Position numbers and translations under genes: made by a program. DNA of 64,000 nt, taken from Flavihumibacter solisilvae (GTDB lineage: Bacteria > Bacteroidota > Bacteroidia > Chitinophagales > Chitinophagaceae). The notes beneath the pieces were generated by a model, which did not search any database, was not told where the DNA came from, and was given only the letters and a program-made list of their open reading frames with translations. Positions 37,402-45,806 of the stretch are shown here, one piece after another; position 1 is the stretch's first letter; each line of letters opens with the position of its first letter. Where the stretch lies: positions 124,001 to 188,000 of the forward strand of contig NZ_JSVC01000015.1 of assembly GCF_000814475.1 (NCBI RefSeq). The letters are read 5' to 3'.

Positions 37402-38385
37402 ATGGAGACGATGAACGGGAAAAGGATATTAGTAACAGGTGGAGCTGGTTTCATCGGAAGTCATGTGGTCGATGCCTTACTCTGGCGTGAAAACGAAGTG
37501 TATTGCATTGATAACTTTGACGGCTATTATGATCCTTTGGTAAAAATGGAGAACCTGCGATCGGCATTGTCCAATCCGGATTTTCACCTGGTGAGAATGG
37601 ATCTCGCAAATACCTCTGCAGCTAACCTGTTAAAGTTATTTCGATTAATAAATTTTGACGCTGTCATTCACCTCGCTGCCAAAGCAGGTGTACGAGCCAG
37701 TATTGAAGATGCGCAGGCCTACTATGAGGTTAATGTTAAGGGAACGCTCTCCCTGCTTGAGTTCGCACGACAGAAATTCATACAGCATTTCATCTTTTGC
37801 TCGTCGAGCAGCGTTTATGGTAACAATCCAAACCTGCCATGGCGGGAGAGCGACCTTTTGCATCAGCCTATCAGTCCATATGGCGCCACTAAACTGGCTG
37901 CCGAGGAACTCGGCCAGGTATATTCGGGATTGTATGGATTAACATTTATAGCATTAAGACTTTTTACTGTTTACGGGCCGAGACAACGCCCCGACCTTGC
38001 CATTCATCGTTTTTTTGAACAAATGAAAGACGGAAAGCCGATCACGTTATTTGGTGATGGTAATTCGAAGCGTGATTATACTTATGTGGCTGATATTGTC
38101 AACGGAATTCTTGCTGCGCTTTCATATACCCGGGAACAATTTGACATTTTCAACCTGGGTAATAACCGTCAGGTTAAACTAGGAGACCTGGTCCGCCTGC
38201 TGGAGGAAAATATGTCTACCCGTGCAATTATAAACTGGCAAAATGACCAGGCCGGGGACGTGAACCAGACTTTTGCCGACATTTCAAAAGCACAGCAATT
38301 GCTTGATTATCGTCCGACAACAACCATTGATGAAGGGGTAAGGAAATTTGTTCGATGGAAAGAACTGCAGGCTGCTTTAGTGTAA
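37402..38385 (+). CDS. UDP-glucuronate 4-epimerase-like NAD-dependent epimerase
   Basis: A 327-residue extended SDR. GGAGFIGSH (about residues 13-21) binds NAD, SSSSVYG (about 133-139) supplies the catalytic Ser, and YGATKLAAEE (about 155-164) the YxxxK pair. The strings NFDGYYDPLVKMENL and LRLFTVYGPRQRPDLAIHRF are characteristic of the UDP-glucuronate/UDP-galacturonate epimerase branch. It would supply UDP-galacturonate for the GT2 and GT39 enzymes encoded next. The start follows TTCAG box 3 by 23 bp. The sugar specificity is inferred from family signature and context. Confidence 0.85.
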   Translation: METMNGKRILVTGGAGFIGSHVVDALLWRENEVYCIDNFDGYYDPLVKMENLRSALSNPDFHLVRMDLANTSAANLLKLFRLINFDAVIHLAAKAGVRASIEDAQAYYEVNVKGTLSLLEFARQKFIQHFIFCSSSSVYGNNPNLPWRESDLLHQPISPYGATKLAAEELGQVYSGLYGLTFIALRLFTVYGPRQRPDLAIHRFFEQMKDGKPITLFGDGNSKRDYTYVADIVNGILAALSYTREQFDIFNLGNNRQVKLGDLVRLLEENMSTRAIINWQNDQAGDVNQTFADISKAQQLLDYRPTTTIDEGVRKFVRWKELQAALV

Positions 38386-38406
38386 TGAAAAAGAAATCTC
38401 AGCAAG

Positions 38407-40023
38407 ATGCAGCAGGTAAAAATATTGCCGGTATTAGTTCTGCTCACTGCCGTTTTGCTGTTTGTGAGGCTCGGTACCGTTAGTGTTTTCCAGGTCGCTG
38501 AAGCCCGCAACAGCCGGTGTGCTGTTGAAATGTTTGAATCAGGTGATTATGTCGTTCCTCATTTCAATGGCCAGGTACGGGTTGATAAACCACCGCTGCA
38601 TTATTATTTTATGATTGCAGCATACAAGGTGGCGGGAGTCAGTGAAGGGACCTCTCGGTTCTTTTCTGCGGTTTGCGGAATGCTGGTATTTTTTGCTGTC
38701 TGGCTGGCAGTGAAAAAGAACCTTGGAGTCAATGCTGCAGTGGTCACCTGGCTGGTTTTGCTTTCATCATTGCATGTAATCTTCCAGTTCAGGCTCGCGA
38801 CACCTGATCCATACCTGATTTTCTGCCATGTGGTTTCGCTGTATTGTTTTTATGAGGGATTGATGTCTGGACGAAAAGGGTTTGTTTTACTAACGTATGT
38901 GCTTTGGGGAGCAGCTATCGTTGCGAAAGGACCAGTTGGGTTGGTATTGCCGGCAACAACTGTTTTTTTGTTCCTCCTGTTTACCGGGCGCTTACGCATC
39001 CAGGTTATAAGATCAATGTTGCCCGTTTGGGGATCGCTGATTGTTTTACTTATCGCATTACCCTGGTACCTGATGGTTCACCGCGAAACTGGTGGCGAAT
39101 GGACCTCCGGTTTTTTTGTTACGCACAATATAGGTCGTTTTAACAGGCCGATTGATGGTCATGGCGGTGGTTTTTATTTGCCAATTGTCTTCCTCCTGGC
39201 TGGTCTTTTTCCTTTTGCACTGTTATTGCCCAGGACATTGGTTACCGGATGGAAAGCCATTAGGCACAATGACTGGCTCTTTTTTAACCTGCTTGCAGCT
39301 GCTGTTGTCATTACCTGTTATTCGATTGCTTCGACGAGACTTGTCAATTATATTGCTCCGGCATACCCGTTTACTGCCGTATTGATCGCCAATTTCCTTG
39401 TCAGCCAGCATGAAACACAACAGCGAAAGTTATTCGCGGAATGGATCATCCTTTTAATTGTGGCAGTTGCGATTCCTGTCGGGGTACTTCTATGGATGAA
39501 GGGCCAGCCCGAATTGCAGTCCATTTCTTCATACCCATGGATGCTGGGCGTGTTGCCGGTTGCCGGGGCCGGAGGGTTCATTTTGAACATGAAGGCACGT
39601 GGTAAAGAAGCGCTTTCTTTTGTTGCAGTCGGTTCAGTAATGACCACGTTGCTTTTCCTGGTTGTTTTGTATCCTGCTATTGATTCCTGCGGATCGGTGA
39701 GCCGCCTTCGTGAACTGGCAAGATCAACCCCGAAATTAGCAGCCTATCGTTCACTGAATGACGCGTTCGTGTTTTATCATGGCGGCACTATACCGGTTTT
39801 CTCTTCTGCCCGGGAGATTTCAGTTTATATGAAGAGTAACCCGGATGCTTTGGTTATAGAACGGGCCCGCGTCTCCGGGCTTCCTGACAGCCTTTCCAGT
39901 TTAACCGCCATCGCCACAGTAAAAGACCTGTTCAGTAGCCAGTCGACTATTTTTTATAAACACGAAGTAGTCAATAAAAACAATGACCATGAAGCTTTCC
40001 CTGGTAATAGCGTTGTACAATGA
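38407..40023 (+). CDS. ArnT-like GT39/PMT-family glycosyltransferase
   Basis: A 538-residue polytopic enzyme with about 12 TM segments. The N-terminal periplasmic loop carries VAEARNSRCAVEMFESGDYVVPHFNGQVRVDKPPLHYYFM (about residues 30-69), matching the ArnT/RgtA pattern (EARY...; DKPPL). FRLATPDPYLIF (about 134-145) is the second conserved loop. Such enzymes move an aminoarabinose or galacturonic acid from an undecaprenyl-phosphate carrier to lipid A. The next gene overlaps its 3' end by 41 bp and encodes the enzyme that would load the carrier. The exact sugar is inferred. Confidence 0.87.
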   Translation: MQQVKILPVLVLLTAVLLFVRLGTVSVFQVAEARNSRCAVEMFESGDYVVPHFNGQVRVDKPPLHYYFMIAAYKVAGVSEGTSRFFSAVCGMLVFFAVWLAVKKNLGVNAAVVTWLVLLSSLHVIFQFRLATPDPYLIFCHVVSLYCFYEGLMSGRKGFVLLTYVLWGAAIVAKGPVGLVLPATTVFLFLLFTGRLRIQVIRSMLPVWGSLIVLLIALPWYLMVHRETGGEWTSGFFVTHNIGRFNRPIDGHGGGFYLPIVFLLAGLFPFALLLPRTLVTGWKAIRHNDWLFFNLLAAAVVITCYSIASTRLVNYIAPAYPFTAVLIANFLVSQHETQQRKLFAEWIILLIVAVAIPVGVLLWMKGQPELQSISSYPWMLGVLPVAGAGGFILNMKARGKEALSFVAVGSVMTTLLFLVVLYPAIDSCGSVSRLRELARSTPKLAAYRSLNDAFVFYHGGTIPVFSSAREISVYMKSNPDALVIERARVSGLPDSLSSLTAIATVKDLFSSQSTIFYKHEVVNKNNDHEAFPGNSVVQ

Positions 40024-40933
40024 GGCAGGTAATATCCTGCCATTGCTACATAATATTGTTGAAGCTCTTGACTCCGTTTCATATGAGCTCATACTTGTGG
40101 ATGATGGGTCAACGGATGGCTCCGCCGACATCATACAACGACACCTGCTGCCCTGTATAAAACTTGTCAGGCTCCGGAAGAATTATGGTCAGTCAGCTGC
40201 CATGGCTGCCGGTATAGAGGCAGCTGCCGGAGAATTCATTGTTACCATGGATGCAGATCTGCAAAATGATCCGGCAGATATTCCGATGATGCTTGAAGTA
40301 TTATTGCGCGGCAAGTGGGATGTGGTGGCAGGGATCCGGAAACACAGGAAAGACGGACTGCTTCTCCGGAAAATCCCCAGCAACATCGCCAATCGCCTCA
40401 TCAGGAATTCTACTGGTATATTACTTCACGATTATGGGTGCACGCTAAAAATCTTCCGGCGTGAATTTGCAAGGAATCTTGGATTATATGGACACTTGCA
40501 CCGGTTCATACCTGTGCTGGCAGCCGTACAGGGAGCAAGAATGACAGAAGTGGAAGTTCGGCACCATCCCCGCGTAAGTGGTCAGTCTAAATATGGAATG
40601 GGCAGGTCGGTGCTGGTTATAAGTGATCTTATTTTCATCCTGTTCCTGCAGAAATATTTCCAACGGCCGATGCATATTTTTGGTCCCATTGGCCTGATGA
40701 TGTTTTTAACCGGATCTGTAATGAGCCTTTACCTGCTGATGCTGAAAATCGGCGGGGAACGGATAGGGCAACGGCCTTTGCTGGTCATAAGTGTGATGCT
40801 TATCCTGGCAGGGTTGCAATTTGTTTTTTTTGGTATAATCACCGAAATCCTGATGCGTACCTACTACGAGTCGCAACACAAGAGATCTTACCATGTTCGC
40901 GAGGTTGTGACGTATAATGCCGTACTCACATGA
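39983..40933 (+). CDS. GT2-family polyprenyl-phosphate glycosyltransferase (ArnC/RgtE-like)
   Basis: A 316-residue enzyme that loads a sugar onto undecaprenyl phosphate. The GT-A domain shows VIALYNEAGNILPLLHNI (about residues 8-25), LVDDGSTDGS (about 39-48) and the DxD motif MDADLQNDPADIP (about 88-100). Two or three TM segments close the protein (about 230-300). The gene overlaps the GT39 gene by 41 bp and its stop overlaps the next start by 4 bp, so the three are translated together. With the epimerase upstream, UDP-galacturonate is the likely donor, as for RgtE of Rhizobium. Confidence 0.88.
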   Translation: MTMKLSLVIALYNEAGNILPLLHNIVEALDSVSYELILVDDGSTDGSADIIQRHLLPCIKLVRLRKNYGQSAAMAAGIEAAAGEFIVTMDADLQNDPADIPMMLEVLLRGKWDVVAGIRKHRKDGLLLRKIPSNIANRLIRNSTGILLHDYGCTLKIFRREFARNLGLYGHLHRFIPVLAAVQGARMTEVEVRHHPRVSGQSKYGMGRSVLVISDLIFILFLQKYFQRPMHIFGPIGLMMFLTGSVMSLYLLMLKIGGERIGQRPLLVISVMLILAGLQFVFFGIITEILMRTYYESQHKRSYHVREVVTYNAVLT

Positions 40934-41808
40934 ACTACTGGCTTAAATATATTTTCCGGTTGGTCGTATCAGCGATCGCAGTTTACATCGTTTCGCGGAA
41001 GATCGATCTGCGGGTAGTTGCTGATCTCGCCGGGAATGTTTCACTGCCGATGCTTTTCGTTTCAATTCTTGTGTACAATTGCTCACAGGTTATCAGTTCA
41101 CAAAGACTGTCAGGCTTCCTGAAAGTTGTTGATCCCACCATAAGTGAATTATGGAACCTCAGGTTGTATTACCGGGGAATGTTCTATAACCTGTTTCTTC
41201 CCGGAAGTGTTACTGGCGATGCTTATAAGGTCGTTGTGCTGAAACGGAGATCAGGGGGCTCCTATAATTTATACATCACAGCCATTCTGCTTGACCGTCT
41301 TACCGGCCTTATGTTGATCTTCGTAATTATAGGGTTGCTTTTTTTGTTTACTACTGCCGGGAAGCATGTCCCGGTTTATTTGAATTACATCTCAGTTGCC
41401 TGCCTTTTCCTCCCCATATTGTTATGGTTCGTGGTAAGCAGGTATCTTAACAGGTTTCGGGTACCACTATTTCCTGCCTGCCTGTTGTCGCTGGCAGTCC
41501 AGTTTCTTCAGCTTGCTTCACTTGGGTGTATCCTTCACGCGCTCGGAGTTGAACCAGGGCAATACCTTACTTATGCATTAATGTTTTATGTAAGCTCACT
41601 TGTGTCTGCCATTCCATTTACTATGGGTGGACTAGGTGCGCGGGAACTGGTATTCATGACTGGATCCGCCTGGTTCGGCTTGCAACAGCCTGTTGCCGTG
41701 TCAGCAGCATTTTTATTTTTCCTGGTTGTTGCTTTGAGTTCGCTTGTAGGGGCGTGGTTACCTGTTGAAAATAAGAATATGAATGTTGATCCGGCCATGC
41801 AGGCATAG
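40930..41808 (+). CDS. LPG-synthase/AglD-like integral membrane protein (flippase-like)
   Basis: A 292-residue membrane protein with about 8 TM segments. Conserved strings are LYYRGMFYNLFLPGSVTGDAYKV (about residues 76-98), LDRLTGLMLIFVIIGLLFLF (about 119-138) and VSSLVSAIPFTMGGLGARELVFM (about 218-240). These fit the lysylphosphatidylglycerol synthase TM region/AglD family. Relatives are found beside glycosyltransferases and are thought to act on lipid-linked sugars, perhaps as flippases. It is the last gene of the operon (4-bp overlap with the GT2 gene), so a role in moving or presenting the undecaprenyl-phosphate sugar is a fair guess. Confidence 0.82.
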   Translation: MNYWLKYIFRLVVSAIAVYIVSRKIDLRVVADLAGNVSLPMLFVSILVYNCSQVISSQRLSGFLKVVDPTISELWNLRLYYRGMFYNLFLPGSVTGDAYKVVVLKRRSGGSYNLYITAILLDRLTGLMLIFVIIGLLFLFTTAGKHVPVYLNYISVACLFLPILLWFVVSRYLNRFRVPLFPACLLSLAVQFLQLASLGCILHALGVEPGQYLTYALMFYVSSLVSAIPFTMGGLGARELVFMTGSAWFGLQQPVAVSAAFLFFLVVALSSLVGAWLPVENKNMNVDPAMQA

Positions 41809-41827
41809 GCAGAAATGACTGAAATAT

Positions 41828-41859
41828 TTTGAAGTGATACGGATAATGCTGTATGTTTG
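41828..41859 (+). promoter_or_regulatory. Bacteroidota-type promoter of the small secreted protein gene
   Basis: TTTG at 41828-41831, then 20 bp, then TATGTTTG (41852-41859), a full match to TTTG-N20-TAnnTTTG. The gene starts at 41882. Confidence 0.65.
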
Positions 41860-41877
41860 TCTACATAAACAGTAGAC
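41859..41877. promoter_or_regulatory. GTCTAC-N7-GTAGAC operator, immediately downstream of the -7 box
   Basis: Perfect 6-bp arms (GTCTAC 41859-41864 and GTAGAC 41872-41877) around 7 bp. It starts inside the last base of the -7 element and ends 4 bp before the ATG, so a bound protein would block transcription. The same type of site is at 42354-42372 and 42405-42425. Confidence 0.65.
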
Positions 41878-41881
41878 TAAT

Positions 41882-42235
41882 ATGGGAAATCCTGCAATTC
41901 AAAGGGGAACCTGGCGAGCAATCACTGCTTCTCTGTTGCTGCTGTTCCTGTATACCTCAGGGGTTAAGGGAAAGGATTTAAAGGAAGGAATAAAAAGTGA
42001 AAAAGTTAAGGGAGTCGTCGTAACCAGAGAGGGGAAACTTCCCGTCAAAAGCGCTTTGGTCTATATTGTCAAAGGGGAAGAGGAGACATTAACAAATGGA
42101 AAAGGGGAATTTATCCTTAATACCTGGAATCGAACACCTTTTGAATTAAATGTTGAGAATGAGGGCTTTAAACCAGTTCGTGTGATAGTAAACAGCACTT
42201 CTGAAACCATAAACGTCTTCCTGGAAGCAAAATAA
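41882..42235 (+). CDS. Small secreted protein with carboxypeptidase-regulatory-like domain
   Basis: A 117-residue protein: signal-like segment (ITASLLLLFLYTSGVKG, about residues 14-30) followed by a single beta-sandwich of the CarboxypepD_reg-like type (VKGVVVTREGKLPVKSALVYIVKG, about 41-64; TNGKGEFILNTWNRTPFELNVENEGFKPVRVIV, about 70-102). It is the same fold that stands at the N-terminus of SusC and TonB receptors, but here alone. A strong promoter with an overlapping inverted-repeat operator stands directly before it, and an intrinsic terminator follows the gene (42294-42319). The next gene is a TonB receptor with the same operator type, so the two are probably co-regulated. Function unknown. 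Confidence 0.8.
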   Translation: MGNPAIQRGTWRAITASLLLLFLYTSGVKGKDLKEGIKSEKVKGVVVTREGKLPVKSALVYIVKGEEETLTNGKGEFILNTWNRTPFELNVENEGFKPVRVIVNSTSETINVFLEAK

Positions 42236-42293
42236 GTGCGCTGGTAATGTGCGTTCCACATTGCCTCGCTCTGCAGCAAAGCAATCGTTGAGG

Positions 42294-42319
42294 GCCGGTA
42301 TGTCTATACCGGCTTTTTT
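42294..42319 (+). terminator. Intrinsic terminator after the small secreted protein gene
   Basis: Perfect 8-bp stem GCCGGTAT/ATACCGGC (42294-42301, 42306-42313) with loop GTCT, followed by six T (42314-42319). Confidence 0.85.
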
Positions 42320-42353
42320 ATTAATAATACCGTCACCCAACTAAAAAATAAAT

Positions 42354-42372
42354 GTCTATAGGTTTTGTAGAC
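42354..42372. promoter_or_regulatory. GTCTAT-N7-GTAGAC operator overlapping the -33 box of the TonB receptor gene
   Basis: Arms at 42354-42359 and 42367-42372 (one mismatch) around 7 bp. The TTTG of the -33 element (42364-42367) lies within it. Confidence 0.6.
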
Positions 42373-42395
42373 TTAACAATTGTTGTATATATTTG
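42364..42395 (+). promoter_or_regulatory. Bacteroidota-type promoter of the TonB receptor gene
   Basis: TTTG (42364-42367), 20 bp, TATATTTG (42388-42395). Operators stand on both sides, one on the -33 box and one at the likely start of transcription. Confidence 0.65.
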
Positions 42396-42404
42396 ACCCC
42401 AAGA

Positions 42405-42425
42405 AGTCTATTAATAGAATAGACT
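42405..42425. promoter_or_regulatory. AGTCTAT-N7-ATAGACT operator at the likely transcription start
   Basis: Perfect 7-bp arms (42405-42411 and 42419-42425) around 7 bp, about 10 bp after the -7 box. A further half-site GTCTAC lies at 42437-42442. Confidence 0.65.
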
Positions 42426-42491
42426 ATGTATAATAAGTCTACAAAAATCATGGACATACACCAACCACAAACCAAACTGAATGCATTGATT

Positions 42492-45038
42492 ATGAAAAGA
42501 TTATTAACCCTGCTTTTCCTTTTAGTGATCGCGCATTTTTCTTATGCCCAGCAGGCAGTGGAAGGATGGGTGAAAGATAGCACCGGTGCTGCAGTAGCAA
42601 GTGCGACCATTTCAGTTAAAGGAACAACAAGCTATGCTATCTCTGATGCCAATGGACATTTCAGCATCGTTTCAAAGAGAACTCCGCCATTTACCCTGCT
42701 CGTAAGCTCGGTAGGCTTTAAAGCCTATGAACTGGCGGTGAATTCACTGGCTGATAAGCTGGCTGTAGTGCTGTTACCGGGTAGCGATCTGACAGAAGTG
42801 GTGATCACTTCGCGCCGCCGGATGGAAAGTGCCCAGAATGTACCTATCCCGATTTCAGTTGTTGGCGGTGGACAGGTTGAGGCGACAGGTTCGTTTAACG
42901 TTAACCGGCTGAAAGAACTTGTTCCCACTGTGCAGCTATATTCCTCAAATCCAAGGAACACAACGCTGAATATTCGCGGACTCGGATCCACATTCGGTCT
43001 TACCAACGACGGCATTGACCCTGGTGTTGGTTTCTATGTGGATGGTGTGTATTATGCCCGTCCCGCCGCTACTACATTAGATTTTATCGATGTTGACCAG
43101 ATTGAAGTTTTGCGTGGACCGCAGGGTACGCTTTTCGGAAAGAACACCACTGCCGGGGCATTTAACATTACCACCCGCAAAGCAAGCTTTACGCCGGGTG
43201 CAAATTTTGAAGTCAGCTACGGAAACTTCGGTTATATCCAGGCAAAGGCATCTGTGACAGGTCCTATAAGTAAGAAATTTGCGGGCAGGCTTTCATTTTC
43301 GGGTACGCAGCGCGACGGCGTTATTAAAAATATTTCAACCGGGAAATACATCAATGATATCAACAACCTGGGTTTGCGCGGGCAACTGCTTTATTCCCCA
43401 AGTGATAAGGTTCAGCTGACACTTTCCGGTGATGCGTCGAGGCAGCGTCCTGACGGTTATGCGCAGGTGCTGGCAGGGGTGGTTCAGACACAGCGGGCTC
43501 CTTACCGGCAGTTTGACCAGATCATTGCAGACCTTAACTACCAGGTGCCCAGCAGGAATGCTTTTGATCGGATAATTGATCACAATACACCCTGGCGTTC
43601 GGGAAATGACCTTGGTGGTGTCGCCCTGAATGCAGATATTAAAATAGGATCCGGTACCCTTACTTCCACCACTGCATGGCGTTATTGGAACTGGGATCCC
43701 TCCAACGACCGTGACTTCACCGCGCTGCCTGTGCTTAGCTTGTCGCAGGCAACTTCCAAACACAAGCAGTGGACACAGGAAGTCCGCTATGCAGGTAACT
43801 TTTCTAACAAACTAAGCGGTGTGATCGGCGTATTCATCATAGGGCAGGACCTTAAAACAGATCCGGTTCATATCGAAGAATCCGGATCAGCACAATGGCG
43901 CTTCTCGCAAAGTACTACCAGCGAAAAATGGAAAACGCCCGGACTTCTTGACGGCTACGGAATTAAAACTACCTCGCGGTTAAAGACATTTGGTGCGGCT
44001 GTTTTTGGACAGATCGACTGGGCAATCACCGAAAAACTCCATGTATTACCGGGACTCCGTTTCAACTTCGACCAGAAAAAAGTTGACTACGACAGGCGGA
44101 CATATGGCGGCTTGCAAACCGATGATCCGGACCTGATTGCCATCAAGAACTCTGTTTATTCCAACCAGGCGTTTACTGCTGATGTTGATGAAAATAAACT
44201 CTCCGGTCAGTTTACAGTTGCGTACAAATGGGCTGACAACATAAACAGCTTTGCTACCTTTTCAACAAGTTACAAGCCTGCCGGTGTGAACCTGGGTGGA
44301 TTGCCAACTTCAAATGGGCAGCCGATGCTTGAACTTGCGCAGATCAAGCCCGAATATGTCACACACTTCGAACTTGGTATAAAGACGAAGCCGACTAATC
44401 GTTCCATTTTGAATGTTGTTTTCCATCATACCGATGTTAAGGATTACCAGACCCAGGTACAGACAGCTGAGGTCGGAGTGAACAGGGGCTTCCTGGCAAA
44501 TGCGGAAAAAGTACGGGTACTTGGTGTTGAAACAGATGCCAACATAACTCTTGGCAAGCATTTATCCCTATATGGCGCGGTTGCATTTACTGAAGGTATT
44601 TATGTCTCCTTCAAAAATGCCCCTGTGCCTCTCGAAGAAACCGGTTCACAAAAATCCTTTAAGGATCTTTCCGGTGATCAGCTTCCCGGTATTTCCAAAT
44701 GGGCGGGTTCATTGGGCGGTGAATTATCATCAAACCAACTCAGGCTGATAGGCCAGAATGGAAAACTCTTCTTTGGATTGGACTCATATGCCAGGTCTTC
44801 TTTTTCTTCAAGTCCGTCACCTTCCAAATATCTTAATATCCCTGGGTATGCAACATTTAACTCACGATTGGGCTTCCGGGCCACTGACGGGTTATCGCTC
44901 TTTGTCTGGGGTCGCAATATCTTTAATAAAGACTACTACGAACAACTATTACCGGCAGCGGGTAATGCCGGCCACTATGCCGCAGTATTGGGCGACCAGC
45001 GGACATATGGCATCACCGTACGCTATTCTCTTCAATAA
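42492..45038 (+). CDS. TonB-dependent outer membrane receptor
   Basis: About 848 residues from the ATG at 42492, where a clean signal peptide begins (MKRLLTLLFLLVIAHFSYAQ); the frame extends 22 codons further up to 42426 through the operator region. A carboxypeptidase-regulatory-like domain follows (VEGWVKDSTGAAVASATIS, about residues 23-41), then a plug (NVPIPISVVGGGQVEATG, about 118-135; EVLRGPQGTLFGKNTTAGAFNI, about 206-227) and a barrel ending in YGITVRYSLQ. Its plug is like those of siderophore/vitamin-type receptors and it lacks a SusD partner, so the cargo is probably a small metal chelate or vitamin; this is inference. Double operators at the promoter suggest repression. Confidence 0.92.
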   Translation: MKRLLTLLFLLVIAHFSYAQQAVEGWVKDSTGAAVASATISVKGTTSYAISDANGHFSIVSKRTPPFTLLVSSVGFKAYELAVNSLADKLAVVLLPGSDLTEVVITSRRRMESAQNVPIPISVVGGGQVEATGSFNVNRLKELVPTVQLYSSNPRNTTLNIRGLGSTFGLTNDGIDPGVGFYVDGVYYARPAATTLDFIDVDQIEVLRGPQGTLFGKNTTAGAFNITTRKASFTPGANFEVSYGNFGYIQAKASVTGPISKKFAGRLSFSGTQRDGVIKNISTGKYINDINNLGLRGQLLYSPSDKVQLTLSGDASRQRPDGYAQVLAGVVQTQRAPYRQFDQIIADLNYQVPSRNAFDRIIDHNTPWRSGNDLGGVALNADIKIGSGTLTSTTAWRYWNWDPSNDRDFTALPVLSLSQATSKHKQWTQEVRYAGNFSNKLSGVIGVFIIGQDLKTDPVHIEESGSAQWRFSQSTTSEKWKTPGLLDGYGIKTTSRLKTFGAAVFGQIDWAITEKLHVLPGLRFNFDQKKVDYDRRTYGGLQTDDPDLIAIKNSVYSNQAFTADVDENKLSGQFTVAYKWADNINSFATFSTSYKPAGVNLGGLPTSNGQPMLELAQIKPEYVTHFELGIKTKPTNRSILNVVFHHTDVKDYQTQVQTAEVGVNRGFLANAEKVRVLGVETDANITLGKHLSLYGAVAFTEGIYVSFKNAPVPLEETGSQKSFKDLSGDQLPGISKWAGSLGGELSSNQLRLIGQNGKLFFGLDSYARSSFSSSPSPSKYLNIPGYATFNSRLGFRATDGLSLFVWGRNIFNKDYYEQLLPAAGNAGHYAAVLGDQRTYGITVRYSLQ

Positions 45039-45079
45039 CTCCTGCCGAAAATCTCTCGTTGCTTATTACAGTATAGAAC

Positions 45080-45110
45080 GCCCTGGTAGTCTTACCGGGG
45101 CTATTTTTTT
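45080..45110 (+). terminator. Intrinsic terminator after the TonB receptor gene
   Basis: Stem GCCCTGGTA/TACCGGGGC (one G-T pair) with loop GTCT, then TATTTTTTT. Confidence 0.8.
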
Positions 45111-45140
45111 ACGTTTAGATTTTACTTTTTACTTTCGGAA

Positions 45141-45791
45141 ATGGTTACATACGAACAGATCTTCCGGAATAACCTGGACTGGGTTGAACGCCACAAAGAA
45201 AAAGACAAGGATTTTTTCGAAAAACTCGCTTCTGATCAGCAGCCCGGCTATTTATACATTGGTTGCAGCGACAGCCGCGTAACTGCCGAAGAGATGATGG
45301 GAGCAAGCCCTGGCGAAGTTTTCGTACATCGTAACATTGCAAACCTTGTCAACAGCATTGACCTGAACGTGATGTCTGTGATTAATTATGCTGTCCGGCA
45401 CCTGAACGTAAAACACATCATTGTCTGCGGTCACTATAACTGTGGTGGCGTGAAAGCTGCCATGGAACCCAAAGACCTGGGAATCCTAAATCCATGGCTC
45501 AGGAATATACGCGATGTATATCGTATGCATAAGGACGAACTCGACGCCCTTCCGGAAGGTAAGGAAAGATATGACCGCCTTGTAGAACTGAATGTACAGG
45601 AGCAGGCAATTAACGTGATCAAAACCGCAGCGGTCCAGTTATCCTACAGCGAAAATAAATTTCCGGTTGTTCATGGCTGGGTGTTCGACATCCATAGTGG
45701 GATGTTGAAAGACCTTCAGCTCGACTTTGAAAAAATCCTGAAAGATATCCAGGGCATTTACAACCTTACCGGCAAGGATCTTTTTATGTAG
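45141..45791 (+). CDS. Beta-class carbonic anhydrase
   Basis: A 216-residue cytoplasmic enzyme interconverting CO2 and bicarbonate. The zinc ligands are all present: C42 (GCSDSRV), with D44 and R46, H98 and C101 (ICGHYNCGGV). The length and the final segment (LQLDFEKILKDIQGIYNL) match beta-CA of the Bacteroidota. It follows a terminator, so it is probably transcribed on its own. It ends 15 bp before the stop of the convergent glycosidase gene. Confidence 0.95.
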   Translation: MVTYEQIFRNNLDWVERHKEKDKDFFEKLASDQQPGYLYIGCSDSRVTAEEMMGASPGEVFVHRNIANLVNSIDLNVMSVINYAVRHLNVKHIIVCGHYNCGGVKAAMEPKDLGILNPWLRNIRDVYRMHKDELDALPEGKERYDRLVELNVQEQAINVIKTAAVQLSYSENKFPVVHGWVFDIHSGMLKDLQLDFEKILKDIQGIYNLTGKDLFM

Positions 45792-45806
45792 AAAATTCAT
45801 TCCTGA

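Noticed and set aside
42426-42491. Upstream start of the TonB receptor gene
   Set aside because: It begins next to the operators and would place 22 polar residues before a normal signal peptide.
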